From assembly GCA_030295235.1 (NCBI GenBank), contig AP026149.1:496001-560000 (forward strand): a stretch of 64,000 bases of DNA. Direction: 5' to 3'. The DNA comes from Fistulifera solaris. Taxonomy: Eukaryota; Bacillariophyta; Bacillariophyceae; Naviculales; Stauroneidaceae. Position numbers and translations under genes: made by a program. Below are positions 32,020 to 43,196 of this stretch, one piece after another (the stretch's first letter is position 1; each line of letters starts with the position of its first letter). Under the pieces are notes generated by a model. The model was not told the DNA's origin. It did no database searches and saw only the letters and a list, made by a program, of their open reading frames with translations.

Positions 32020-32535
32020 GGTGCGTGAGTATACTTTAAATAATCAACTTAATAGTCGTAGAAGCGGATGCAATCTGCCATTGTCGAAACAAAAAGCTAT
32101 TCTGGTAACGGGTTCGATTGTCGATTGCAGCCAAATGCATGCACTACCGTCTGTCCGACTAGCCGTACCGGAATCCTAGCGATCATCATGGAAAAAAGTG
32201 AAGGAGAACAACTGAAAACTAAAACACGAGCTGAGTCTGAGTCACGAGTCCCTTGGCAGACGGAATGAGGCATCTGGAATCATACTAATTTTCTTGAAAA
32301 TTGAAAGGCAAACGTTCGCCGCGATAATCGGCTCGAGCAAATAATACTACGGAGTAAAATGGACCTTGCAGCCGCACACCATGACAACATGAAACATTGT
32401 ATCGCGACGCCAATAAGAAATCCAAGCTATACACGCCTTTCTTTGCAGTGTGAATTGACAAATTGATTAAATTCAGAGAGATAGACCAAGAGCGCGTATT
32501 AAATATTCCTTTTCAATTGATTCCTTTTGGAAATA
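32020..32535. promoter_or_regulatory. Intergenic region between divergent proteasome and snRNP genes
   Basis: 516 bp between PSMA5 and the U1A/U2B''-like gene. No gene or strong repeat found. Confidence 0.4.
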
Positions 32536-33162
32536 ATGTTGCAACCGAACCCTACTCTTTACCTCAAAAATATAGACTGGAAGATCAAGAAGCCGTTCCT
32601 ACGTCGAGCATTATACTCCTTATTTACACGTCATGGAAAGGTTCACGAAGTAATTGTTCTTCGACGTGAAGGTCTTCGTGGACAAGCCTGGATCATATTT
32701 GATGATGTACAAGCTGCCGTAGCGGCACTTCAGGCAGAACAGGGATTTACACTCTTCGGCAAGGATTTGGTGATCGAATTCGCCAAAGCGCCTAGCGACC
32801 GTATTTCGAGGCGTGATGGGACCTATGTTCCAAAAGCGAAGAGGGCGAAGACCGACGACAAACGCGCTGATGAAAACGAAGGAACCACAGCAGCCACGGC
32901 AGTTCCTGCCGCTACTCCTCTACCCGAAGCACCTCCTTCCAAGTATTTGCTGGCCGACAATTTACCACAGGAATGCAATGAAATGATGCTCGGTATGCTA
33001 TTCCGACAATATGCTGGATTCAAAGAAGTCCGCATGCCGCGTCCAGGTTTAGCATTTGTTGAGTTTGAGGACGAGCCTCATGCTACGTTAGCGAAGAACG
33101 GCTTGAATGGCTTTCAAATTACCGCAAATGATCGGCTTAATCTAAACTACGGGAAAAATTAG
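32536..33162 (+). CDS. U1A/U2B''-type spliceosomal RNA-binding protein
   Basis: From ATG 32536 the 208-residue protein has two RRMs in the SNRPA/SNRPB2 layout. The first starts PNPTLYLKNIDWKIKKPFLR (RNP2) and has GLRGQAWIIFDD (RNP1) and GKDLVIEFAKAPSD. A basic linker (VPKAKRAKTDDKR) and an Ala/Pro-rich stretch precede a second RRM with KYLLADNLPQECNEMMLGML, PRPGLAFVEFED and LNLNYGKN. The length and loop fit either U1A or U2B''; they cannot be separated by eye. Role: binds stem-loops of U1 or U2 snRNA. Intact single exon. Confidence 0.9.
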   Translation: MLQPNPTLYLKNIDWKIKKPFLRRALYSLFTRHGKVHEVIVLRREGLRGQAWIIFDDVQAAVAALQAEQGFTLFGKDLVIEFAKAPSDRISRRDGTYVPKAKRAKTDDKRADENEGTTAATAVPAATPLPEAPPSKYLLADNLPQECNEMMLGMLFRQYAGFKEVRMPRPGLAFVEFEDEPHATLAKNGLNGFQITANDRLNLNYGKN

Positions 33163-33922
33163 TCCCATTTCTCTGGACTCCGGCGTGTCAAAGTGCAACA
33201 TTAACATAACAGCATTCTAAATATTATATGACTAGATTCGAGCAATAGCGCAGAATCTTCAGGAGGGTCGATTTTTATTTGATCATGAATGAAAACGAGA
33301 GATGTTTAGTCTAGAGCTTTGTTACTCTGTAATAAAATAGTTACGCCGAATAACTTTGCTTCACCCGGTACCAGTACGACCCATCATATGTTGAGTGCTG
33401 GTTCGACAGGAACAAAATCCGTCGTGGAACACGTTCTACGAGTTCTGAGCAAGCTCTGAGTCACACTATAGTGACGGGTAACGCTGAGTCGTCGTCGCAG
33501 TCGACTTATCTGACGATAAAAAGGTGATGCGAAGAAATGACGAACAATCCACTCTGATCTGGAGAGAATGAGAGCGACAAACTGATGACGTGTCAAACCA
33601 CCATATACATGTTTTGTGTACAGTTGTCATCTGTCATCTGACTCTGATTCGATCGAATTCCTGTTCTTGATGGAGTTTTGCCGTGGAACGGTTTCGGTTC
33701 CTCTTATAATTTCTTGGTAACAAATTCTACGAACCATCACGTACATTTCCTTCGAATTCGCATAGAGACCAAGCGAAACGGCCTTTTGACACGTGACGAT
33801 TTCGAGCAAGAATAGCTTCCGTTTCACAAAAACTAATAACTTCATCGAAACCAATCAGTTCATTTAAAAAGCAATCAGCACAAAGTTTAAAGCGAATTCA
33901 CAAGTCAGATCATTAAGAAACC
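33163..33922. other. Intergenic region
   Basis: 760 bp between two plus-strand genes. It includes the palindrome-like 'cccggtaccagtac' at about 33365 and the promoter of the DUF6824 gene. Short frames have no coding look. Confidence 0.4.
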
Positions 33923-35293
33923 ATGGCGAACCACTTTGGATCGAATACAAACTCAATTTCAGTCAAACAACAAAACATGCAACCCATGGATGCCAAACAA
34001 CAGCGCGTGTCTGGAAGTTACTCGGCGGGTTTTTCGGGCGTTGCTATTCGGCGCATTCGAGAACCACACAAGCACGACGTTCTCAGCGGGCGTGGCGGAG
34101 GTATCAATAGCCACGAGGGCAACGTTCAGTTCCGAAAATGGGTAGCCGACCGAAAGAACGATTACAATCTGGCAGCCAACAAAGCAGCGAAAGCCGAGGT
34201 AGCTAAGGAGGTCATTGCAATGGTCCAAAGTCAGGACCCTCCCGGCCGCTTCTTGCAGAAAGACCCTTCCTCGATGGGGAACAGTTCATGGTGGATCGAG
34301 CTGGACGATGAAAAAATCATGGCGAAAACCAGTCAAGCGCTTCGCGAGGGAGCTCCCCAGATTCGAGCCGCTCATAAAGATGAACTTTTGGAAAATCGCG
34401 CTCGCTCGAATACCCGACGTATCAAGGAGACTGTACCCATTAGTCCTAAGAAGAGGAAAATTGGGTATGTTGAGCCTGACGAGGTGATTACGAGGATGGC
34501 AGACAAGCCCCGAGTCCTTAGTATTTTGCAACAAAACATGAAGGCTGCCCAAGAAACGGGAAAAGACGAGCCTTTGGAGTTCGAGCAACCAGAAAAGCGA
34601 TTTCGTACGGCTTTCAATGGACAGACTTTGTCACCCTACGATGATACGCCGCCTTTAACTGCTGCTCCTGCTCCAGACATCATTCCTCTTGAGTCAGCAA
34701 TGATGCCTCCACCAGCAGTCATGCGGAGCAATAGCAGCTTCGCCCGCACAAATTCTTTAGCACTTTCTGATATTAGTGCCGGAGACTTTGACGTCAATGA
34801 AGATTTCGTCAACCCTTTTGAGAACGAAAGTGACCTGGAGAGTTTGCACGGGTTTGCGATTCCACCTCGACTTGGAGTGTACAGAGAATCAAGTGTTTCC
34901 AGTGATATGGGTGGATACGAAGCTCTTTTCGGACCAGCACCGCCCAAGCCGCCGCGAAGGACATTCGCACCGTCAGGGGTACGTGTAAAATCGATTAGTT
35001 CGCAGTCGAACAAGAACGAGATTCAAAACGATTTTCTACCTCCTTTTGGTGAAACCGAATCTCTTCACGACTGGAATCGCGGTCCTATTATTTCTCACAA
35101 AATGAAATCGCCATCCAGGTCTCTTTCGGGTCTTTCGGAACTTCCAGAAATCAGTCATCTGAACAGCGACTTTAGCGAGGGTGTAAAGGAAATTTATGAT
35201 GCCCTGCATCGGGAAGATGATGAGGCGTACTTTGCCTGGCCTCGCCGCTCGTCTTCGAGCGTCTTTTCTTATGCCCCTTCAGATCGCCAATAG
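33923..35293 (+). CDS. DUF6824 domain protein (diatom-type putative regulator)
   Basis: An intact 456-residue frame from ATG 33923. Residues 48-105 read PHKHDVLSGRGGGINSHEGN, then QFRKWVADRKNDYNLAANKA and KAEVAKEVIAMV, with SSWWIELDDEKIMAKTSQAL closing the domain. This is the DUF6824 module, which is numerous in diatoms and related algae; its function is not established, though the basic surface and nuclear-type tail (ISPKKRKIG) suggest a nucleic-acid or chromatin role. The rest is Ser/Pro/Asp-rich and probably disordered, with clustered SPSRSLSGLSELP-like phosphosites. Confidence 0.8.
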   Translation: MANHFGSNTNSISVKQQNMQPMDAKQQRVSGSYSAGFSGVAIRRIREPHKHDVLSGRGGGINSHEGNVQFRKWVADRKNDYNLAANKAAKAEVAKEVIAMVQSQDPPGRFLQKDPSSMGNSSWWIELDDEKIMAKTSQALREGAPQIRAAHKDELLENRARSNTRRIKETVPISPKKRKIGYVEPDEVITRMADKPRVLSILQQNMKAAQETGKDEPLEFEQPEKRFRTAFNGQTLSPYDDTPPLTAAPAPDIIPLESAMMPPPAVMRSNSSFARTNSLALSDISAGDFDVNEDFVNPFENESDLESLHGFAIPPRLGVYRESSVSSDMGGYEALFGPAPPKPPRRTFAPSGVRVKSISSQSNKNEIQNDFLPPFGETESLHDWNRGPIISHKMKSPSRSLSGLSELPEISHLNSDFSEGVKEIYDALHREDDEAYFAWPRRSSSSVFSYAPSDRQ

Positions 35294-35492
35294 AATGTAC
35301 AGAAAGCAACGCAACGTGTCAGCAGAGAACGGTGGATAAAAAGTGTGTGGGATTTAGTCTCGCATCGGTCGGTACATGGATATGTTTAGCGCCAACAAGC
35401 TTTACCGTTTTTTATCTTATTCATAAACATTTAGAACTGAAACAAAGTACCTGGTACTGGTATTACACTAGCCTTCAGTTTATAGAGAAAGC

Positions 35493-36773
35493 CTATGCTT
35501 CGGTTATGCGCACGATAGCTTGGTTTGTAGTCAAGCTGAATGCCAAATATTCATACTTCCATCCAAACCGCTTGCACGTTTCTCGCCATGCACGAAATTC
35601 GTCTTGACGCCACGAAGGATGGCCAATGTACTCGTCAAACACTATAATGGTCCCAGGAACCACACGTCCATGCATTGCCTCCAATATATCTAGCGTGGAG
35701 GAGTATAGATCGCAGTCAATATTCGCGTACGCTAAGAAAGCTTCCGGTCCTCTCTCTTTCAGAAACGGAGTGATCGTCTCTCCAAACAGTCCCTTGTGAA
35801 ATTGAACCTTTCCATCCATTACAGGTACTCTCCCACCCGTCGAGTAGGAACCTGCCGGCTCATTGCCCCAGGGCTGGGGCAATCCTGTGAATGTGTCAAA
35901 TCCATGAAGCTCTGTTGTGAGCGGAAGTATTTCCTGCGTAAAACGCATACTACGTCCCGACCCGACACCAAATTCGCACACGAGACCACCCTGTTCTACC
36001 AAAGGAAGCGCCGCTTTTAACGCCAATTCCAGCATCGACCGGGTTCCGCGGTATAAGTTTAACGGTTCTGTTTTTCGTGTATGCCAGCGGACATAACCCC
36101 AGGAGTCCACCAGACAGGCATATTTGGATTCTTCACGTCGCAAAATCTCCATAATTTCTTCCGCCTCGTGCTCTTCCCCCTGATCGTTCGAGCGCTACCG
36201 CCAAATGAAACAAAACATTCCGGTCCGCTGGCTGAATTTGTAACGCGCTACGATACGGAGGAATGGCTTTTCCACAGATCCATCTGCTTGTATGCTATTC
36301 CCCAGACCGGTATAACTAACCGCCGACGGAATCGGATCGATCGAGGCGGATTCCTTGTATAATTTCGCCGCGGCTTTGGGATCTCCCAACGCATCGAGAT
36401 TCAAAAACGCCAGTCGCAGGCAGGTATACGCCAAGATGGTCGTACAGTCCTCTTCCGGTAGACACGTGACGTGCCCAAATTCGCTCTTGCGGTCAACAAA
36501 GCACTGATACAGCGTAGCGGCTTCGTGGAACGAGGCCGAAGCTTTCCTGGCTTGACCATTCTTTTCCAGTAATACACCGAGCCGAAAGGCACGATCCGCT
36601 TCGCCGACGAGCGAATTCCATGCTACATTGCCCGCGACGAGCTCATGGAGTAAACTAAATTCCTGTGACAGTGCGGATTGAGACGACGAGAGAGTGCTAA
36701 ACGCGAGACCGCTCGTGGACTGATGCGCTATTGTGAAGAGACAGAAAAGCGATCGTTTCAACAAACTTTTCAT
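35493..36773 (-). CDS. TPR-containing class I methyltransferase, two compensating frameshifts
   Basis: From ATG 36773 the leader MKSLLKRSLFCLFTIAHQST ends in SGLA-FST, a signal peptide with the Ala-Phe plastid site. TPR-like helices follow (SLVGEADRAFRLGVLLEKNG, ATLYQCFVDRK, AAKLYKESASIDP, YRSALQIQPADRNVLFHLA). The C-terminal half is a methyltransferase: LVCEFGVGSGRSMRF (SAM motif I), HGFDTFTGLPQPWG, YANIDCDLYSST and GTIIVFDEYIGHPSW, as in TylF/macrocin O-methyltransferase-like proteins. Frames break at 36268-36271 (TTTT, one short) and 36176-36180 (CCCCC, one extra); the two cancel and give 426 residues. Substrate unknown. Confidence 0.75.
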
Positions 36774-37243
36774 TGTATTGTTATATTTATATATGATTGC
36801 AGAGATCAGGATTTATCCGCAAATCCAAGAATCATTGCTTTTGATGATCAATCTGTCATGATTTTGTCGTTCATCTTATTATTTCATATTTCACATCTCA
36901 TCATCGCGACTTTTTTGGGGGTTGACTTTTTTTGACACCATTGTCACGTCTCTTGACAATAGCTTAGAAAGTAGTCTCATGCGTTTCTCGATTTAATGAT
37001 TTGTTACCTGCTGCGACTACTTGCTGACCCGGTGTGGTTTTGCTTGTACTATAGCACAAATAGTAAATGGTGCATTTTTTTCTCGCACCGCTCTCGTTCG
37101 TGTGAATTATTGTTGCTCTCTCTTTGTCATTAAATGACATTAAATGACAAAAAGCTTTTGCTTATCGATTGCGAGACCCTTTAACAAAAAAACAAAGCAT
37201 AGGAGTCATCTATTAACAAACTTATTGCTGAAACGAACAAGAA
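36774..37243. promoter_or_regulatory. Intergenic region between divergent TPR-methyltransferase and DHHC genes
   Basis: 470 bp with a tandem duplication of cattaaatgaca at 37129-37150. AT-rich; no gene. Confidence 0.4.
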
Positions 37244-38538
37244 ATGGTTGTACGAATTGACATGAAACGGCGGCAAAATGGTTTTAGCACACCGTATTCC
37301 GTGCCACAAATTGCTGCGTGGATCGCTTTGGTGCTGTCATTTCTGGAATTTATTCTTTTCTATCACCCTTGATGCCACTGGAAATTTCGATACCTGTCAC
37401 AATCTATTTCGTGGCTCTCATTGCGGGAGTTGTCTATTTTGGTTCACGGACACAGCTGATGGACCCGATTGACATTCATCTTTGGAAAGATTTGCGCAGT
37501 GTTAGCCAAGAAGATTCGGCCAACAACGCCTCCGATTACTTTCATATCACTGGAAAATGCTTACCGCAACTATACAAACGCTTGAATCCTGAAATAACAT
37601 CCTTACCAGAGGAAGAAATGAAACAGTGCTGGATTTGTGAGACGATGGTGGCCGATCATTCCATGCATTGCAAGTTCTGCAACAAGTGTGTGTATCATTT
37701 TGATCATCATTGCATGTGTAAGTATATTAATGAAACATATGCGCGAAAAAAGATGTGTCTGACAAGTGTATCATCAGGGCTCAATACGTGTGTGGGGTCA
37801 CACAATTACAAGGACTTTTTTCGAACCATGTGTTTTATCTTTGCCATGGAAGTTTCACATTTTGTCATTCATGTGGTTTTACTTATTATGAGCTTTGTCG
37901 ATGATTCCGATATTGCGGACGATTGGCTGGTCGATGGTTTGGCGGAACTCGTTTACGCGGTGTTGCTCTTCTTCGTGCTATTCAATGTAATGTCGATTCT
38001 GTTAATTGGTCAACTGTTGCAGTTTCACGTTGGTTTACAGCGTGATGGCATTACTACTTATCAGTACATTGTAAGAGATCATAAACTGAAGCGGGAAAGA
38101 TCTCGTTTGGAAGATGAACTTAGAGGACAGCGAGCGCAAAAAGTTGCGGCGGCGCGAGAGCAGGGTAAATCGTTCGAAGTCATGCGACTGAGAATAGGGG
38201 ATCAATGTCGTTCGACCGGTTGTGAAATGTGCGACCCACTGACATTACCCGAACCAAATCCGGAACCGGATCCTGAGGCGGGATTTGCTGCGGCTTTGGG
38301 GACGGGCGCTAATGCTGGGGATCACGAAAGCAATGATGAGCTTGATGTTGAAAACGCGGATGCTTGTGATAGTCGAAACACAACGGGCTTATTCGTAGAA
38401 AATAAGGCTTTCAGCAACGGTTCTGGTAAACTCGTACAACAAAGCGGAGATCATGAGAGGGATGATGGGGCGAATGATTTTTCAATAGCAAGCGAAAATG
38501 TAGCATCACCCTACGAAGAAGACACGTCATCTCACTGA
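37244..38538 (+). CDS. DHHC-type protein S-acyltransferase, one intron, one apparent frameshift
   Basis: Start ATG 37244 gives MVVRIDMKRRQNGFSTPYSV and two membrane helices (QIAAWIALVLSFLEFILF, IPVTIYFVALIAGVVYFG). The Cys-rich catalytic domain reads CWICETMVADHSMHCKFCNK, CVYHFDHHCM, then WLNTCVGSHNYKDFF after removing a 60-bp intron (37718-37777). Two more helices follow, then a charged coiled-coil-like KLKRERSRLEDELRGQRAQK and a long acidic tail. The family transfers palmitate to Cys residues of membrane proteins. The frame breaks in TTTT at 37356-37359 (one short). The intron length is a multiple of three and contains no stop, so retention would insert 20 residues right after the DHHC motif. 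Product about 411 residues. Confidence 0.85.
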
Positions 38539-38585
38539 CAAAGACAACAAGCTATAAAAAATGTTGATAAGGTATTAGCAAGTCG

Positions 38586-39206
38586 TTAATCCATCCGTCG
38601 TTCGACATTGATTCGTTGTACCTGGAGCGAAAACGGAAATATACCTTCACCAAAAGTGCTCGTTGGGTTGGGTACACCACCCGCACGATAAAGAGAGAGC
38701 ATGAGTCCTATTTCACGCATGGAAGTTGGGTCGAGTTGAAGCTTTGCAAGCTCCTCCGAGGAAGGTCTAGACTGGCGCCTACCACCAAATGTTGGTTTGA
38801 AGTCACTAAAAGGGAGAACTGTTTCCTGCCAGTCGTCATCATTGGACGATTCTTTGGTCGGCAAATCGATTTGCCATGAAGGTGTTACTGTAGGATTGCC
38901 AGACCCGCGATTTGCTTCCGACAAAATCAGTTTGTAGGTTTTACCGTCACCTCGATAGCGAATTCGAATTCCTGTCGATGAATTTTTAATAAATCCTTTT
39001 GGCGCCTGACTCCTTATCGATGCAAAACCTCCGCCGTTTGTGTTTATGATCCCGGTAAAATGCAACCGACCCTCATTGTCAGCGCAATGTGATGTTTGTG
39101 ATTGCCCGCCCATGATTCCATCGTCTAATCGAAACCATTCAAGCGATGTGTCGTCGAGTTGTAGCGCACAAACAGTTCCGTGATCGGATGAAACAAGAGA
39201 GTTCAT
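38586..39206 (-). CDS. CIA30/NDUFAF1-like protein
   Basis: ATG 39206 gives a 206-residue frame. The motif LEWFRLDDGIMGGQSQT is the hallmark W-x-x-x-x-D-x-x-M-G-G-x-S of the CIA30 domain. It continues with LHFTGIINTNGGGFASIRS, GIRIRYRGDGKTYKLIL, DDWQETVLPFSDFKPTFGGR and REIGLMLSLY, all family-like beta strands. In animals NDUFAF1 helps assemble mitochondrial complex I; algae and cyanobacteria have other CIA30 proteins, some plastid-linked. The frame is open further upstream without another ATG, so a spliced targeting exon is possible. Confidence 0.8.
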   Translation of the reverse strand: MNSLVSSDHGTVCALQLDDTSLEWFRLDDGIMGGQSQTSHCADNEGRLHFTGIINTNGGGFASIRSQAPKGFIKNSSTGIRIRYRGDGKTYKLILSEANRGSGNPTVTPSWQIDLPTKESSNDDDWQETVLPFSDFKPTFGGRRQSRPSSEELAKLQLDPTSMREIGLMLSLYRAGGVPNPTSTFGEGIFPFSLQVQRINVERRMD

Positions 39207-40283
39207 TCGACTCGTCGCGTTCGCTCTTTCAAACCAACGAAGTAGGTTGAAACTCCTTTTTCCGCGCGGGTAGTAGCAACGTGAAGTAGAAAGTAAATAA
39301 GGCACAATTTGGTGATCCTTTGGTGCATTGTAAATGAATGTATCAAGTGTAATAGCGATACCTGGTTATGGCAACGACCGCGACGATGAGCGGTGCAATC
39401 GGTGCAATACGAAAACGCTCCGACTTCCGGAATTAACATTTGAGTACCGGTGGGTTTTGTTCGTTCTCTGAAAATGTACTTTCAGAAATACATTATCGAC
39501 ACACTTTTGTATACCAAAGTACTCCGTAACGAACATCGATATTCGCGCTATAATAGCGTATTATACCTGAGCCTTTTTTCCCAATATCGATTTTTGTCGA
39601 TATTTGTGCGCCTGACAGACTAATTTGAGGCTTTTTGGCTTTGAAGACAGATGGTCCATGGTACGTAGTATTAATATCGGATATAATATCATATAATACG
39701 ATATTGATATTCGTAAAAAATCCAAATATCGATTTTTGTTGAACTATAGTATAGTACCTCTGTTTCAGCTTTCACGATAATCGATGTTCATTCCCTGTTC
39801 CTTGAATTCATTTACGATCAATCGAGACCCATTTGTACACTACAACAGATACCATGTAAATGGGCCAGCATGGTAGCAAGTGATAAGTACCAAATACATA
39901 AAGGAAGATAGTCTGTGGTCTTAGTGAAAGTTTTAAGCGAGAAAAGCTTACGCAGATCTTACATAATAGGCAAGAGTGCAATTTTGTCCGCATTTTTCTG
40001 GGCTTCATATTACCTAAGTAAAGTTTTCTTTACTTCTCATTTCCGACTTGAAGGGAATAATTGCGCTTAGCGTTGGCCTAGTGTTGGGAAACCAAGATTC
40101 TTCCCCAACGAAATCTGATCACAACAAGTAAAACCATCGCATCTTTGCGCCACCTTCGAAAGAAAATACGGAGTATAAACAATTCGCCCCTTCCTTGTTG
40201 TTGTTCCTTCAATGAAAGGTCTATCTCCATTCAAAACTTATTAATTTGATGAGCATTGGATCAGATCATTTGAAGCCTTCAAG
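39207..40283. other. 1.1-kb AT-rich intergenic region with short repeats
   Basis: Contains two copies of aatatcgatttttgt (about 39583 and 39727), several tata/cgat palindromes and no gene-like frame. The right end should be the promoter of the unknown gene at 40284; the left end that of the CIA30 gene. Confidence 0.45.
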
Positions 40284-41219
40284 ATGTACAGCACGCCATT
40301 TCGAGGGAGACAGTCTTTGAGCTCTTATCTGTCAGCGGAAGATCGCAGATTCATGAGCCCTCTTTCGGAAAAGGAGACAGATTCGTATCCCACGCAAGAT
40401 ACAGACTCCGACACTTTCTTTTCGGCTGAAGAGTACTTTAGTCCATCTCCTCGTCGACGTTCTCGACGACCAGCGAGTATCCAGTGGCCAGATCAGGTTG
40501 GACAGGAATTAGAAATCATTCATCCTCTGCAGGATGATTTAGAGCCGGCTACAGTGCGAATCGTCGTGTTCCTTGTCAACTCGAAAGAGAAGAAATACGA
40601 ATTTGTTCACTGTGAATTTTGCAATGAAGAGAGGCTGCTTGTCTCTGATGTATTACAACAGCTCAAGTTTACATCGGTTCTCACGCAATGGGAAGCGTTT
40701 GATAGCCTTATCCAAGAAAAGTCGGGTGAAAAATTACGGAACACTCATGATCTAACGAGTTACGGTTTGAGAGATGGAGAGATATTGATTGCAACATCGG
40801 GTTGCAAGGAGAAGGACGGTATCAAATATTTCAAAAGTATTACAAAGAAACATGGCCGATTTCTTCGCAAGGCCGTTAAGAAAGCCCGCATTCAAGGACG
40901 GGCTTTGCAGTGTTTGTTTACGAGCGCGCAGTGGGCGGAAGTTGCATCTTGCGAAACCGTGTTGCGCAAGTTTGCTATCGAACGAAACGAGGCGTTTGGT
41001 GATTTTGGCTACAAATCCTCTGATGATGAAGGCGATTTCAAAGGCTCGTCTCGTGGGGGCTTTCTCTCTCGCAAAGTCCTACGAGAATTTCAAATGAGGA
41101 CTAAGGAAGCACTGGCTGCCAAGGAAGCGAGACGTCAAAAATGGAAAGAACGCAATCAGAAATTCAAGAACAGAATTCGCCACTTTCCCATGGTGATGGA
41201 GTGGTACCGTGTCAAGTAA
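40284..41219 (+). CDS. Conserved diatom protein with a ubiquitin-like region, function unknown
   Basis: An intact 311-residue single-exon frame. The N-terminal 80 residues are Ser/Arg/Asp-rich and disordered (SPSPRRRSRRPASIQWP). The middle has a beta-grasp-like run (TVRIVVFLVNSKEKKYEFVH, LLVSDVLQQLKF, LTSYGLRDGEILIAT) that resembles ubiquitin-like modules seen in diatom proteins of unknown role. The C-terminus is basic and helical (FLRKAVKKARIQGRAL and KEARRQKWKERNQKFKNRIR). No catalytic motif. Possibly nuclear; that is inference. Confidence 0.5.
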   Translation: MYSTPFRGRQSLSSYLSAEDRRFMSPLSEKETDSYPTQDTDSDTFFSAEEYFSPSPRRRSRRPASIQWPDQVGQELEIIHPLQDDLEPATVRIVVFLVNSKEKKYEFVHCEFCNEERLLVSDVLQQLKFTSVLTQWEAFDSLIQEKSGEKLRNTHDLTSYGLRDGEILIATSGCKEKDGIKYFKSITKKHGRFLRKAVKKARIQGRALQCLFTSAQWAEVASCETVLRKFAIERNEAFGDFGYKSSDDEGDFKGSSRGGFLSRKVLREFQMRTKEALAAKEARRQKWKERNQKFKNRIRHFPMVMEWYRVK

Positions 41220-41512
41220 AAACGATTGCCGAGATCAGCTCTTGATCTCATGCTAGAAATAGAAGCAAAAGAGTAGAAACTGTTTATAAATGCAAAAAAA
41301 GATGGAGGTTCAAAAGACTCCAGTTGTCTACCCAATTTTGATTAGGGTACCTGGTAATGCAGTCGTGGAATAGTGGCCAAGCCTACACTTTGGACTATAG
41401 TGACTGGTAATTCGCGGACACGGCCCTCGGCATTACAGCCTTTGTTACAGCTGGTGAAGCAATCATTTCGACCTGCAAAAATCATTTCAACTGCGTTCCT
41501 ATACACTCCAGA

Positions 41513-42498
41513 ATGAAATGCATGCTTTCTTTAGTAGTTTCTCATCGTACGCTTGCGTTCAGGAGGATTTCCGAGCGAGCCGTTCGAAGAGCAGGTACAG
41601 GGAACATCAATAGTATCCAGAGTCGTTCGCCGGAACCAACTTTTCGACGGACACATCGTCGATTGCACAGCACCTCTCCCAACGAAAATGATGAATTATC
41701 CTTTCTAGAGACGGTGCAATTACTTGCTTTTCGCGGTGCCCTGGCTGCGAGTACTGTGTATGTAGTCACGGAATACTGCGTTGACGTTACATTGTGTGAA
41801 GGCCCTTCGATGCATCCGACTATTCAATCTTCGGGGGAAATCATCTTGGTTGACAAGTGGACGCCTCGTAGTCATGGCATGGCCGACGGTTCTGTTGCGG
41901 CGGGACGAGTTATGGCTGCGCGGAGCCGGCAACGTGCCTATCAAAAGCAACAATCCCCACCTCACCAAAGTTCGAAACAGCATCCATCCTTCTTTTGGCA
42001 CGAACCGCGCGTGTCTGTCTCCGATCTACCACCTTACACTTGGTCTGACGCTTGGCAACAAATGCAATCTCCTCTGAATGTGGGTGACGTCGTTGTCGTC
42101 CAGCATCCCTCTCGAAAAGGAACCGTGTGCAAACGCATCGTGGCTCTACCCGGCGACACGGTCATTGGGAATACCGCACCGCGAAGAGCGACCTTTATTC
42201 TCGCAGCAACGTTTCGGTCGTAGTTCCAGATGGCTGTTTATGGCTAGAAGGTGACAATCCGGCCAATTCGTCGGATTCTCGTGATTACGGGCCGATTCCG
42301 GCCAATTTGTTGGTAGGCCGAGTCGTCGCCCGCGTATGGCCTCCGTTTGTGTGGATGCCACGGGGGTCTCCGCCTCGCACCAACCAGCCGGGTGGATCGA
42401 CGGTCTTGCCCGCGGGATATCAAGGTCAGCAGATCCGGAAACAGTTGCCGCTTGAGAGGGATGATGATCAACACGACATCAATTCGGCGAGCAACTGA
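41513..42498 (+). CDS. Mitochondrial inner-membrane (IMP1-type) signal peptidase, copy A, one apparent frameshift
   Basis: ATG 41513 gives a basic presequence (VVSHRTLAFRRISERAVRRA). The S26 peptidase core has the catalytic Ser in CEGPSMHPTI and the catalytic Lys in CKRIVALPGD, followed by VPDGCLWLEGDNPANSSDSR and DYGPIPANLLVGRVV, the box E region of IMP/Lep proteins. A Gln/His-rich insert (about 45 residues) separates the Ser and Lys boxes. The frame breaks between 42180 and 42225 (one short). Role: removes sorting signals from intermembrane-space proteins. About 328 residues. The paralogous copy B lies inverted at 45916-46881. Confidence 0.85.
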
Positions 42499-43196
42499 TT
42501 TTGCTGCAGGCAAACTAATTAATTATGTCGTCATTCAATTATTTAAGGTTAGACAGCAGACTAAGTAATATGTTTGGATCTTGATAGTCATGTAGTCGCT
42601 CATAAAGATGTGTCTAGTGTCCATAGTGTACGGGACTGAACTCTTGTTGAGTCACAGGAAAAGGCCGCCTACATGTTAGTTGAGAGTGAAAAGGACCCAA
42701 AGAATGGAACAGCTGCCATTGAGAGGAATAGCGAGGCAGAAGCAAAGAATGGAGGGATGCAATGCAGCTATAACTTGGTCTTCTTCACTTCGTACAAAGC
42801 CAACGAACCAAGTTTCGGGACTGTATCTGCGCTGCGCCCCGAGAACGGAACCCGTACGACATACCATCTCACTGTATTTGCATGCGAAGCTGGGTCGATG
42901 ACGCGGGAAGAAAATGCCGTGTCGCGGACCAAAGATATACTGTGGTCTCCAAAGTAAGCGGACGAAATCTTGGCTCTCTTTGGCGGAGACTGAAAAAAAA
43001 CGCCCTCCGATCCATCGCTGCACATGCGTGCGGAGATCCATTCCGTTCTCTTTCGGCATGGGCCTTTGACACGGCGTTTGGCTTTTGATACTAAAACGTA
43101 ACAAAAACGAAACGAATCAAGCCTCAAGAGTTGGGTGACTTCTATATTATTGCGCTTCTTTCTCTTGTTAATCTTGTTTGATTTTTCCTTTTGAAA
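42499..43196. promoter_or_regulatory. Intergenic region upstream of the H+-pyrophosphatase gene
   Basis: 698 bp. Several overlapping open frames on both strands have no family resemblance. It must contain the pyrophosphatase promoter. Confidence 0.4.
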
